64,000 nucleotides of DNA from Dugong dugon (taxonomy: Eukaryota; Chordata; Mammalia; Sirenia; Dugongidae): NCBI GenBank assembly GCA_030035585.1, contig CM057469.1:14192501-14256500 (forward strand). The letters are read 5' to 3'. The notes under the pieces were generated by a model. It saw only the letters and a program-made list of their open reading frames with translations, searched no databases and was not told the origin of the DNA. The first letter of the stretch is position 1. Each line of letters begins with the position of its first letter. Below are positions 21,363 through 33,200 of this stretch, one piece after another. The position numbers and the translations under genes are program-made.

Positions 21363-22295
21363 GCCTACAAAAATTTCTCATGATAAATATAAGCCCTGAA
21401 CAGAGGAGAAAGTGGGCCCTGGGGTTTGCTATATACTGGACTGAGTGACAGGATGTGGTAGGAATCACCAGAACAGAGTAAAATGATGTTATCAAGAGAG
21501 TACTTCTGACTAGGAGGATCTAAGAAGGCCTTGTGAAGGACATGGAATTTGACTGAGGATTAAAGATGGTTAGGATTCCAAGAGGCAAAGATGGAATCCA
21601 GGCTAGAGAGTGAGGCCAAACAAGGAGACTTCAATTTAGTTAGAGAACAGAGTCCACTGTAGGCAAACTGAGAGGTAAAGCTAGAAAGAAAGGTCAGGGT
21701 GAGACTAGTAGGACTGTCAAATGTCAGATTACGGCATTTGGGCTTGAGCAGAGGGCAGTCAGGAACTGTCTACAGTTTCTGAGAAAGAGAGTGCACTCAC
21801 ATAGAGCAGTGTTGTTGAAATACTAAATTGGTATTTTTTATCAGATAAATTTTAGGACATCTTCTGAAGCTATTATAATCACTCAGGTCATAAAAGAGTG
21901 GACAAAGGTAGTAACAATCAGATGGAAATGGAATGAAAAGACAGATGCAAAGAATTACAAGAGAAAAACCAACAGGAAAGGGACTTGGTTTGGTGGCGGT
22001 GATGGTGGGGACTGTCATGAGCATAGAAGAAGAATGGCAGCAGTACCAGAATAGAGAAGTCAGGGTAAGGCACAGATTTGGAGGGAAAGCAGAAGAGTTT
22101 GGGGTGATAAACACTGAGTTTGAGCCCCATGTGTCAGATGCTGTGCTAGATGCTTTTGGGGATTTCAAAAATGAATGATACACGTATACCCTACACACAA
22201 GAAACGTCTAGTGTAATAAGAAGATTAAGACATATTCTTAAATAGCTATAATACAAGATAGAGAAAATAAGTACAAGTAACTAAAATGGGTTGCT
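21363..22295. other. No gene; possible old LINE debris
   Basis: Purine-rich, L2-like text (aaggccttgtgaaggacatg, gtcagatgctgtgctagatg). The antisense 133-codon frame at 21797-22198 shows no recognisable domain. Confidence 0.35.
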
Positions 22296-22998
22296 ATTTG
22301 GTAAAGTAGAGGGTCAGTGAAAACAAGGGAAACCCTCAATAAAATGGATTGAAACAACAGCCGCAAACATACCAACAATCATGAAGATGGCACAAGACCT
22401 GGAAATGTTTCTTTCTGTTATACACAAAGTCGCTATGATGGGAAACATTATGTGTCAGCCTGGCTAGGCTATAATTTTCAGTGGTTTGGCAGACACTATG
22501 TAACGGCTTCCCATTTTGTGATCTGATGTGAACAGCCAATCAGTTGGAAGAAGAGTTTCCTTGCGGGTGTGGTCTGCATCCACGATATAAACGAATGTTC
22601 TGGGAAACCTCACCCTCTCTCTCAATCCTGTGCTCATCTCATTGTCCTCTGACCTCCAGTTCTTGGGACATGAGAAGCCTTCAGCCTACAACCTGATCGC
22701 AGATTTTGGATTTGTCAACTCCTGCAACCCTGCGAGCCAGCAGCAAGCCGCCTGACCTGCAGATTTGGGGTTCATCAGCCCCTGCAACCACATGAGTGTA
22801 GAGAAGCCTCCAGCCTGATGTCTGACCCACAGATTTGAGACTTGCCAGCCTCCACAATTGGATGAGCTATTTCCTTGAAATAAATCTCTCTCTATTTATA
22901 TACACACTTCACTGGTTTTGCTCATCTAGACAACTCAGCCTAAGACAGTTGCCATGCGTTGGAGCTGACTGGATAGCAACTAACAGCAACAAATTAAC
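22296..22998 (+). repeat. RTE 3' end split by an LTR
   Basis: 22296-22437 (gtaaagtagagggtcagtg to agtcgctatg) and 22948-22998 (gttggagctgactggatagc, ending in taacagcaacaa) are the two halves of one RTE 3' end. The gtcgctatg motif appears at both edges, consistent with duplication on insertion. Confidence 0.8.
22438..22947 (+). mobile_element. LTR of the 'gtcaacttgactagg' family nested in RTE
   Basis: About 510 bp, ending tcagcctaagaca, and colinear with the copy at 60224-60719 throughout, including three repeated 'gatttgggattc...gcccctgcaacc' type blocks. The gaaataaatctctc segment gives a polyadenylation signal near the end. Its 5' edge is slightly rearranged (tgatgggaaacattatg against tgttatggctaagg). 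No coding interior. Confidence 0.75.
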
Positions 22999-24289
22999 AA
23001 GTGCAGATAAAGTGCTCTGAGAGTTCATAGGAGGCGTAAATCCCTTCCAGCTGCAGGGATTAGGGAAGGCTACATGGAAGATTCTAGTTAGATCTTGAAA
23101 AATAGGTATGGTTTGTACAGGTCAAGAGAGGAGCACTTCAGGCCAGTGGAACATCAGGTGCAGAGGTATGTGATAGAAAAGTACAGGTTCTACTGGGAGA
23201 TCCTGGTGATTCATTCTGGGAGGAAGAGAATATGCACAAAGAAAAATAAAGGGAGATGAAATTGGAACTCAGTCTGGAGCCAGATATGAAGGTCCTTTAA
23301 TGCTGGATGAAGAAATGTAAATTTTCACTCATACTCACTGAAGGCTTTTGAACTGGAGTCCAACATTCTCAGAAGATGGGTTGGAATGGGGAGCCTGGTG
23401 ACAAAAAGCCCCATCAGGTGATTGCATGAGACAGAACGGAGACAGTAGAAATTGGGAACAGACTCTATTTTGGGAAGATTAATGAGCAGGATGAGTTACT
23501 GAGCCAGAGGATAGCCACATGAGGCAAATGGCCCGCTTCCAATTTTGTGGTATACCTTTGAGGCACAGAGGCAAGTTCTGATTTTACTTCTGAGGCAAAT
23601 TCAGTGGGGTTGGCCAATCTTGAGTGTGTTTCACAGGTTAATTAGTTTAGGTTTTCTTGCTCTCCAAAGCTTCCGTTCTCACAAACATGGTTATGGACAT
23701 GCTGAAATGCTGCCTCATTCTCAGTGGGACGCTTTAGACAAATCCAAGACAGCTTTTGGTTGAAGTGCAGTGAAATGTGTTCACTCAACAATTCTGTAAG
23801 TAATTTTATCAAGTAAAAGTGTTTACTGCAATGCAATGAAAGTTTGCTTCCAATGACCTTGAAGGAAGTTGGACAGCCTCCCGTGTCAGCCACAAACAGA
23901 TGGAAATATGTGTGCAGACAGCAAGAGAAGAATTTATTTTGAAAGCTCTTGAAGAATCATGTCTCCTACCAGTATCAGAGCAAATATCAATGGAAGATCA
24001 TGCTCTGTGCTGGCATAAACAGCAAGAATCTTATTTTTATTCCTGACAAAGAGACATTATATTTTCTATGAAAGCATAGAGGGCGTGTGTTCTGTTTTCT
24101 CCATAATATTATTGAGAATTTCTGTTTTAATTTTGAGGGTTGATGTCAAAGAGCAAGAAATTTGAGTTTGCAATCAATGTAAGTAGCCCTGAGTACTTCT
24201 ATGATAATTAGAAGTGTAAAGAAATAAAATCTCTCCACCAGAAAAGCCTATGACATCACTGTCACAAGAATCTCTGTAACTGACTGTTT
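22999..24289. other. No gene; L2-like debris at about 23030-23360
   Basis: gcagggattagggaaggctac, then cttgaaaaataggtatg and gagccagatatgaaggtcc follow old LINE order. The rest (23500-24289) is AT-leaning with no recognised repeat or frame. Confidence 0.4.
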
Positions 24290-24812
24290 TCCAACAAGGG
24301 CCACAGCGATATTTACTTCTACTTCCACATGCGTTGCCAGAATTTTGCTACTCCTCCACCAAGAGACAGAATCTGTTTTTCCTCCCCTTGAACTTGGGTG
24401 GGACTTTGCAACTGTCTCGATTAATAGAATGTGGTGGAAGTGACACTATGACTTTTAAGGCTAGGCCTTAAAAGGTAAATGACCCACTCTCTTAGGGCAT
24501 TCCCCTTTGGAACCCAGCCACCATCTTGTGAGGAAGCCCAGGCCACATGGAGAGGCCATGTGTAGTTGTTTTGGCCAACAGCATTAGCTAAGGTCTTAGC
24601 CAACAGCCAGCAGTCGGAATCGACTCAGCCACAACGGGTTTGGTTTCAGGTATATGAGTTAGTTAGCTTTCAGATGAGTCCAGCTCCCAGACTCAAACCA
24701 TCCCAACTGAAACCAAGTGGAGCAGAGACAAGCTATCCCCATCAAGCCCTTATTTTGTACATTAATGAGTAAGTTTTGGGTTAATTTGTTATGCAGTGGT
24801 AGTAATTGGAAG
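24290..24812 (+). repeat. Ancient MaLR-like LTR with SINE tail inside
   Basis: ggaagtgacactatgac, then ggaacccagccaccatcttg, then gttttgggttaatttg and atgcagtggtagtaattgg keep the order of a common old mammalian LTR. A SINE tail (gtcggaatcgactcagccac, 24612-24655) interrupts it. Confidence 0.55.
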
Positions 24813-25527
24813 AGTCCCTTAAAGTCTAAGACGGAAGAGCAGGTAAGTGCTGTGTGTTGGGCTGATATTCTTGACCCTGAAGAGGCTGAGCAGCATATAA
24901 GACACTTAGAAGAGTTGCAGAGGACATGTGTAGCAAGCAGTCCAGGTCACAGGAACCTACCATCTGGCAGGAAAGTCACTTCTGTGCTTCAGGAGAAGTC
25001 TCCTACGGAGATGCGCATGCACGAGCACAAATGAACGCACGATGCCTGAGAAATGGAGGTGCCTGGTGACACCCCAGGGTAGAAACCACACACCACTCCC
25101 TGGGCTGGTTATTGAAATACCTATTTTTAAAGCGGCCCTGGCCATGGGCTCTGAAAAGAACATTGCTTAGAGGCTCCAGAGAGGTTAAACAAGATAGGAC
25201 AAGCAAAAGGTCTTTTTTTTTTTTTTTTTTCTTTTCTCTTCCTAGCTTTCAAAAGATGAAGGCTTGAAGGTAAAGACTAATCAGTAAACAGTAAAAAAGA
25301 GGTAACATCTACAAAATAACCTCTGGTTTGAAATCTGAATGTAATAAGCAGTCAACTGAAGGGGCAAAACCATCGCAGAGCGCCCACCTCCACATTCCAA
25401 AAAGCTCAGGCCAGATGTTTAGATAGTTCACCTCATCATATTACTTATATATATATTTCTTAATTTAAAATCGTATCTATATACGTATAAAAATACACAA
25501 AATATTAATAAAAATATTGATAAAAAA
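24813..25527. other. No gene; poly-T and AT-rich runs
   Basis: A T run lies at 25211-25230 and an AT-rich stretch at 25438-25520. The remaining sequence is unrecognised. Confidence 0.4.
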
Positions 25528-25703
25528 TGTTGCTGTTTAGTTGATTCTGACCCTGTGTGTTTCAGAGTAGAACTGCTCATAGGGTTTTCTTGGCTGTAAT
25601 CTTTACAGAAGCAGATCGCCAGGCCTTTCTTCCACAGCACCACTGAGTGGGTTTGAACCGCCAACCTTTCACTTAGTAGTGGAGCACAAACCATTTGTAC
25701 CAT
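25528..25703 (-). repeat. AfroSINE-type SINE, long subtype
   Basis: Antisense copy: gttgctgtttagttgattct, ctgtaatctttacagaagc, gtttgaaccgccaacc. The head is diverged. Confidence 0.82.
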
Positions 25704-26066
25704 CCATAGAATTTCTAATATTTTCACCCTGTCCTCTCTAACACTGGAATATCTTATGTACCAGTTTGGATACCAGTGGTTTACAATTTAGACTTTAGAC
25801 TTACTCAGACCTTAGTAAAAATCATGACCAGCCCACTGCATTGCTGTGTGATCTTGTGTATGTTATTTAACCATTACCGATTACATTTCATTGTGATTGT
25901 TAGGATAGCTAACTGTTGTACAAATAGATGTAGTTATTTAATATCTGAAACACTATAGAAATTTATTTCTCGCTTCCTGAACGGTCTAGTTCAGGTGATC
26001 CGGAGGCTCTCTTCTATGCAGTGACTCAAGAAACTGGTTCCTTCTACCTTGTGTCTCTCCTCTCAC

Positions 26067-26491
26067 TGTCTTAGTCTCCTAGTGCTGCTGAAACACAAAT
26101 ACCGTGAGTGATTGTCTTTAGAAAGCAGAAATTTATTTTCTTACAGCTCTGCAGGCCAGAAGTTCAAATCAGGGTCTTGTCTATGTTGATTCCTTCCTTG
26201 TCAGTAGCCCAGGGCTCTCCTTGGTTCTTTGACGATCCTCACATGACATCTATCTTCCCCTGTGTATGCATGAATCCATATTGTTCTTTTTATAACTCAG
26301 AAGTGATGAGGTTTAGGATCCACCCTACACTGGTATGATCTCCACTGACTGATCACATTACAGTAAGTTACATTGTGGAAAGTAATCTGCTCTATCCAAG
26401 GCAGACTGATTCAATTACATGATTTAATCATGGTGATATGTGGCCAGGATTTCAATACATATTTTTAGGGGCTACAACTCAATCCATAACA
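26067..26491 (-). mobile_element. Solo LTR, MaLR/MLT1-like
   Basis: Antisense, bounded by tgtcttagtctcctagtgc on the left and ctcaatccataaca on the right. Flanks are CTCAC (26062-26066) and CTCCC (26492-26496), four of five matching. Confidence 0.78.
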
Positions 26492-27885
26492 CTCCCTAAG
26501 GGCCTTCATATCACCTGATCTAATCAGTGAAAGAAGAAATAGGGGATTGAGAAGCACAGTCACCTCTGTAAAGCTCTGCCCAGGAAGTATATTCATTGCC
26601 TCTATTCTGCTGGAGAAAACTTAGTCATATGGCCATGCCCAGCTGCAAGAGAGGCTGGGAAATGTAATCTAGCCTGGCTACAATTGTATAACCACGAAAG
26701 AAAGAGTAGATTTGATGGGCAATTAGTGATTGCTTCCACACTCGATTTACTCCTTTGTAAAATTACAAGTAATAGGTTATCCATGAGGTTTATTTGGAGG
26801 GTTAAAAGCAGAATACCCAAGTAAACACTCGGCACAGTCCTGGAACATTGGAGGTGCCAAATAAGCAACAGCCCTTCTAGGAAGAGGGAAGAAGCAAGAA
26901 GGCTGGGGAAGGAGGTTGGTGAAAGGAGCCATTGTCTCTGAGGTGGGAGGCATGGATCCTTGGTGTGATTCTGCCACCAGCAGGGTGACCCTGGGCAAGT
27001 CGCCTATTCCCTCTGGGCCTTAGTTTCCCCACCTATGAGATGACAATATGGACTTAGGATTTATGGGTGTCCATATCTTTGTACTTTCCACTATAACTGC
27101 TTATGTTTGGGGTCATCATTAGACTGACCCCCTGAGGTAGAGCCCACATCTTGTATCCCTTGAACCCGGTGCTGGGCTTGCCTTCTGCAAAGTTTATACC
27201 TTTGCTTGTTTTATCTGTGTCTACCCGACCCCTGTCCCAACCCTCAGGCCCATGATGTTATCCAAGGTCATCCATGACTTTGGAAAAATGATTTGGTACC
27301 TACCTACCTCTCCTATCTAAATGCTAAAAGTGCTCATCCCACCTGGGTGCCATCTCACTCAAAGAAATGACTCTCTGAGGGTGGACTTTTGGCACTTAGG
27401 TGATTGCAGAATCTGTGAGCTGAGAGGCCTTCTGAGAGTCCCTTGCATCACATTGCAGAGGAGTTCCCTTCTGACACTACAGGGAAGGTATGCCCCAGAG
27501 AGTCATCAGCCTTCTATGAAAAAAGAGATGAATGTTATTTTTTCCCTTCCAATTTATCTTTACAGTCAACAAATTGTTTTATAGATAACCTGGAAACCCA
27601 GGTCCCCCCATCCCACTGTTTCTCCTTCTCTTGCACCCCACCACCACCCAACACACATGCTCTAGTTATAGAGCAATAAACCATGGCCACCGTGGGGACA
27701 AATCCAATGCTATTTATCACATATAGATGGCTCACCTACATGTAATGTGAACCTTTCACACGTGCCCAGAGTCCATGGGTGGAATAGAAAAATTAACAGA
27801 AGGACAGAGTAGAGAATTTTATATTGTTAGGGGATGGTGAGACTTAGACTCACTCACTTCGTACACAACATCAGTAAAGAACAAT
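26492..27885. other. No gene; MIR at about 26945-27060 (minus)
   Basis: gggtgaccctgggcaagtcg, then ctctgggccttagtttccc is antisense MIR. An L2-like end (gcccacatcttgtatcc) follows near 27140. The rest, including 27300-27700, is unrecognised. Confidence 0.5.
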
Positions 27886-28084
27886 TGCTAGAAAAGAACA
27901 TCATGTTTGGTAAAATAGAGGGCCAGTGAAAACAAGGAAAACCCTCAATGAGATGGATTGACACACAGCCGCAACAAGGGACTCAGATGATCATGAAGAT
28001 GTTGCCGGACCAGGCAATGGTTCGTTGTGTTATACATAAGGTCACCACGAGTCAGAGCCCACTTGTTGGCAACTAGCAACAGCA
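27886..28084 (+). repeat. RTE 3' end, 5'-truncated
   Basis: aagaacatcatgtttgg, taaaatagagggccagtg, ggtcaccacgagtcagagcc and gcaactagcaacagc match 41020-41223 in order. Confidence 0.85.
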
Positions 28085-28169
28085 TTATTTTTAAGAGACT
28101 CATTTTTCCTATGGGAATTATCTTGTCCTGGTTTTATCTCATTGGCAAGAAGCAAGGCTGTAATGAGCA

Positions 28170-28345
28170 ATAATAGTTGCAATAGTTTACCATTTACAGA
28201 GCACTTTCACATCGTTTATCTCTTTCGAGACTCATTAGTGAAGAAACAGAAGCCCAGAGAGGTTGTGACTCGTCCTAAGGTCACACAGCTAATCCAGGGC
28301 AAAGACAGGACTGGCACTCACGTCTTTGGGCTCTTCATCAAGTGT
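28170..28345 (+). repeat. MIR
   Basis: ttacagagcactttcacatc, then agaggttgtgactcg, then aaggtcacacagctaatcc. Well preserved core. Confidence 0.75.
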
Positions 28346-29454
28346 TCTTTCCTGAAAGCAACTTAAAAATGTACAGCTTTCCAAATCAAACATTTTCTTT
28401 TCCCAGTTAAGAACTAATCAATGATGTAGAAAAATTGTTTAGGCTTGTAGACACAACTTTCCTCCCAAATTTTCATCCTAAACACAGTATTTATAGAGAG
28501 TCAGTTGCCAGGCTGACAGTGTTTACTCCACATTATAAATGTTTCCACCTGCTTCCTAACTGCACCTGTGAAATCCACACGACCCCATTGTCATGATTCA
28601 GCTAATGACCAATGTAATGCCTACTCCCTTGCTGGTGCTCCCTGTCTCCATTCCCCTACCCCTTCCCTTCTTTTTCTTTTATTTCGTGTAGGAAATAGGA
28701 AATGTGGTTAAAGCCACAAAGTGGAAACGCAGCATTCACTACTACAGCTTGCATTAAACTTCAAAATTAATTCATGCAGATGGCGATGTCATCAGTCCTC
28801 TGCGAGTTTATTTCAGAAGAGCCATTTTCTACAGTTCAGACTTGTGGCTAAATGTCAACTCTAATAAGGTAGAAAATTCTTACAGTGGAAACTGTGTGTG
28901 CCTGCACGCGTGGGCGTGTGTGTGCGTGTGTGTCTGTGTTTCTAACTGCAAACACTGGGGGCCCGCTATGCATTGCCTTATTTAGAGATCATTTTTACTT
29001 TGTTTCCTGCATAAGGAATAGGCTCCATTCCAAGCTCAAAGGCAAATGCATGTAGAGATAAAGAAAAAGGGGTGAGGGGGAGAAGCAATTTGAAACACAA
29101 CAGTGTCTCTCTCAGAAAAATGAATAATTAAATTTGGGATTTGTCAGCTAACAAAAAAGGTAATACGAGCAGGCGCGGAGGGAAGTGCGACTATGGCATG
29201 TTAATGACGGATTAAATGGAACGTTGTCCTGTTCTGTGAATCCTGTGGGAAGCTGGGCATGAGAGGAGGACAGACTCATGGAGGCAGAGTGTACCATGGA
29301 GATTAAGGTGTTCTACAGCTTTGTGACCTTGCCTCGGCACTGACCCCCTTTGGCAAGAGGCAAATTTTATCTCATTTTCGTAGTGTCGTTTTTTGTCACT
29401 GTCACTCTGCATAGCCCTTCACGGCCCCCTGTGATCAGGACCAGCTTCAGACCT
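28346..29454. other. Repeat-poor block with homeobox-type AT motifs; GT-rich tract at 28896-28941
   Basis: No recognised transposon across about 1.1 kb, apart from an interrupted GT tract. It contains attaattca-, aataattaaattt- and taataagg-type motifs. It could be old unique or conserved non-coding DNA; conservation cannot be judged from one genome. Confidence 0.35.
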
Positions 29455-29803
29455 GGTTAAAGCGCTGACCTTACTGAAGTCACTACTGAGGCTCACCTTT
29501 CAGCCAAAGATGAAACTGGTCTACAGGGCAAACAATAACACACGTGAGGAACGTGCTTCTTAGTTCAATCATGTAGAGGAGACTCACTGGGCACACCGGC
29601 CCCAAAGCAAAGACGAGAAGGCAGGAAGGGACAGGAAAACTGGATGAATGGCAACAGGGAACTCAGGGTGAAGGGAGAGTGCTGACCATTGCAGGTTGGT
29701 GACCAATGTCACAAAACAATCTGTGCATTCGTTGTTTGATGAAAATCTAATTTGCTCTGTAAACTTTCACCTAAAGCACAATTAAAATTTTTTTTTTTTT
29801 TTA
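29455..29803 (+). repeat. L1 3' end, severely 5'-truncated
   Basis: gaagtcactactgaggc, ccaatgtcacaaaacaatc and ctgtaaactttcacctaaag are colinear with the L1 3'UTR copy at 47290-47557. It ends in aattaaaa followed by a T run. It abuts Tigger1 sequence. Confidence 0.75.
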
Positions 29804-29807
29804 CTTT

Positions 29808-30245
29808 GCCCAAATTCATCACAGGAATCACTATCTACGGCAGCTATAGCTTTAAGAAATGCATTTCTTAAAAAGCAAGACTTGAAAGTCAAAATTACTC
29901 CTTTATCCATGGGCTGCAGAATGCATGTTGTGTTAGCTCACAAGAAAACAACATCAATCTCCTTGTACATCTCCATCAGAGCCCTTGGGTGACCAGGTAC
30001 ATTGTCAACGAGCAGTTATATTTTGAAAGGAATCTTTTTTTCTGAGCAGTAGTTCTCAACAGTGGACTTCAAATATTCAGTAAACCATGTTGTAAACAGA
30101 TGTGCTGTCATCCAGGCTTTGTTGTCCCACTTGTAAAGCATAGACAGAGTAGATTTAGCATAATTCTTAAGGACCCTAGGATTTTTGGGGGGAAAAAAAA
30201 CCAACAATTTTGACCTATCCCTTTGATGCCAAATAAATTGATAGT
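29808..30245 (-). pseudogene. Tigger1-like (pogo) transposase fragment
   Basis: The antisense frame 30207-30016 reads [20 protein letters not shown] then [20 protein letters not shown], which I recognise as the DDE-domain part of the Tigger1 transposase. The frame continues past a frameshift as NVPGHPRALMEMYKEI-like text (30002-29950). Tigger1 is a cut-and-paste DNA transposon that was active before the mammalian radiation; here no terminal inverted repeats remain. The first Lys-rich part is disrupted by an A run at 30190. Dead fragment. Confidence 0.8.
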
Positions 30246-30261
30246 TAAATAACTTAGTACT

Positions 30262-33200
30262 AATTTTCTTTTTTATTGTGTTTTAGGTGAAAGTTTACTG
30301 TTCACGTTAGTTTCTCATACAAAAATTTATATACACGTTGTTATGAGACCCTAGTTGCTCTCCCTATAATGTGACAGCACACTCCCCCTTAGCACCCCAG
30401 ATTTCCTGTGTCCATTCAACCAGCTCCTGTCCATTTCTGCATTCTTATCTCGCCTCCGGACAGGAGCTGCTCATTTAGTCTCGTGCCTCTACTCGAACTA
30501 AGAAGTACACTCTTCATGAGTATCATTTCATGTCTCATAGTCCAGTCTAAACTTTATCTGAAGAGTTGACTTCAGGAGTGGTTTTAGTTTGGAGTTAATA
30601 GAGTCTGGGGGCCCTGTTTTCTGTGGTTCCTCCAGTCTCAGTCAGACCTTTTAGTCTGGTCTTTTTACGTGAATTTGAGTTCTGCACCACAATTTTCTCC
30701 CCTCCGTCGGGGATTCTGTGTTGTGTTACATGTCAGGGTAGTCATGGTGGTAGCCGGGCACCATCTAGCTCTTCTAGTCTCAGGCTGATGGAGTCTCTGG
30801 TTTATGTGGCCCTTTTTGTCTCTGAGGCTAATATTTTACTTGTGTCTTTGGTGTTCTTCATTCTTCTTTGCTCCAGGTGGGTTGGGACAAATTGATGTAT
30901 CTCAGATGGTTGCTCACTAGCTTTTAAGACCCCAGATGCCACTCACTAAAGTGGGATACAGAACCTTTTCTTAATAAGCTTTGTTATGCCAGTTGACCTA
31001 GATGTCCCCCAAACCATAGTCCTCAGACCCCTGCCCCTGCTACTCTGTCCCTCGAAGTATTTGGTTGTGTTCAGTAAACTTCTTAGCTTTTAGTTTAGTC
31101 CAGTTGTGCTGACTTCCCCTGTATTGTATGTTGTACTTCCCTTCACTTAAGATAATTCTTGTCTACTATCTAGTTAGTGAATTCCCCTCTCCCTCCCTCC
31201 TCACCCTCGTAACCATCAAGGAATGTTTTCTTCTGTGTTTAAACCTTTTCTTGAGTTCTTATAATAAAGGTCTCATACAATATTTGTCCTTTTGTGACTG
31301 ACTAATTTCACTCAGCATAATGCCTTCCAGATTCATCCATGTTATGAGATGTTTCATGGATTCATAGTTGTTCTTTATCACTGAGTGGTATTTCATTGTG
31401 TGACTATACCATGATTTGTTTATCCATTTGTCTGTTGACGGGCACCTAGGTTGTTTCCGTCTTTTTACTATTGTGAACCGTGCTGCTGCAATGAACATGG
31501 GTATGCATATACCTATTGGTGTGACGGCTCTTGTTTTTCTAGGAGCGGGAGAGCTGGATCGTATGGTACTTCTATTTCTAGCGTTTTAAGGAAGTGCCAA
31601 ATCGATTTCCAAAGTGGTTGTAGCATTTTACATTCCCACCAACAGTGTATAAGTGTTCCAGTCTCTCCACAACCTTTCCAACATTTATTATTTTATGTTT
31701 TTTGGATTAATGCTAGCATTGTTGGGGTGAGATGGTATCTCATTGTAGTTTTGAATTGCATTTCTCTAATGTCTAATGATCATGAGCATTTCCTCATGTG
31801 TCTGTTGGCTGCCTGAATGTCTTCTTTGATGAAGTACCTATTCATATCCTTTGCCCATTTTTTAATTGGGTTATTTGTCTTTTCGTTGTTGAAATTTTAT
31901 AGTATCTTGTAAATTTTAGAGATTAGACCCTGATCGGACACGTCATAGCCAAAACTTTTTTTTCCTCTCTGAAGGTTGTCTTTTTACTCTTTTGATAAAG
32001 TCTTTTGATGAGCATAAGTGTTTGATTTTTAGGAGCTCCCGGTTATCTAGTTTCTCTTCTGGTATTTCTGCATTGTTAGTTATGTTTTGTATTCTGTTTA
32101 TGCCATGTATTAGGGCTCCTAGCATTGTCTCTATTTTTTCTTCCATGATCTTTATCGTTTTCAATTTCATAATTAAGTCTTTGATCCATTTTGAGTTAGT
32201 TTTTGTGCATGGGTGTGAGGTATGGGTCTTGTTTCAGTTTTTTGCAGATGGATATCCAGTTATGCCAGCACCAGTTGTTAAAGAGACTGTCTTTTCCCCC
32301 ACTTAATGGACCTTGGGCCTATGTCAGGTATCAGCTGCTCGTAGGTGGATGAATTTATGCCTGGATTCTCAATTCTGTTCCAATTATGTCTGGGTTCTCC
32401 AGAATCCTGTTCCAATTCTGTCTATGTATCTGTTGTTGTACTAGTACCAGGATGTTTTTACTACCATGGCAGTATAATACGTTCTAAAATCAGATAGTGT
32501 GACGCTTCCACTTTGTTCTTCTTCTTCAATAATGCTTTACTTATCTGGGGCCTCTTCCCTTTCCATGTGAAGTTGGTGATTTGTTTCTCCATCTCACTAA
32601 AAAATACCGTTGGAATTTGGATTGGGATTGCATTGTATCTGTAGATCGCTTTGGGTAGAACTGACATTTTCACAGTGTTGAGTCTTCCTATCCATGAGCA
32701 AGGTATGTTTTTCCACTTATGCAGGTCTCTTTTGGTTTTTTGCAGTAGTGTCTTGTAATTTTCTTTGTATAGGTCTTTTACATCTCTGGTTAGATTTATT
32801 CCTAAGTATTTTATCTTCTTGGGAGCTATTGTAAATGGTATTGATTTGGTGATTTCCTCTTCAAAGTTCTCTTTGTTGGTGTAGAGGAATCCAACTGATT
32901 TTTGTTCGTTTATCTTGTGTCCTGATACTTTGCTAAAATCTTCTATTAGTTCCAGTTGTGTTTTTGTGGATTCTTTGGGGTTTTCTGTGCATAAGATTAT
33001 GTCATCTGCAAATAGGGATACTTTCACTTCTTCCTTACCAGTTTGGATGCCCTTTATTTCTTTTTCTAGCCTAATTGCTCTGATTAGGACCTCCAGCACA
33101 ATGTTGAATAAGAGTGGAGACAAAGGGCATCCTTGTCTGGTTCCCATTCTCAAGGGGAATGCTTTCAGACGCTCTCCATTTAGGATGATGCTGGCTGTTG

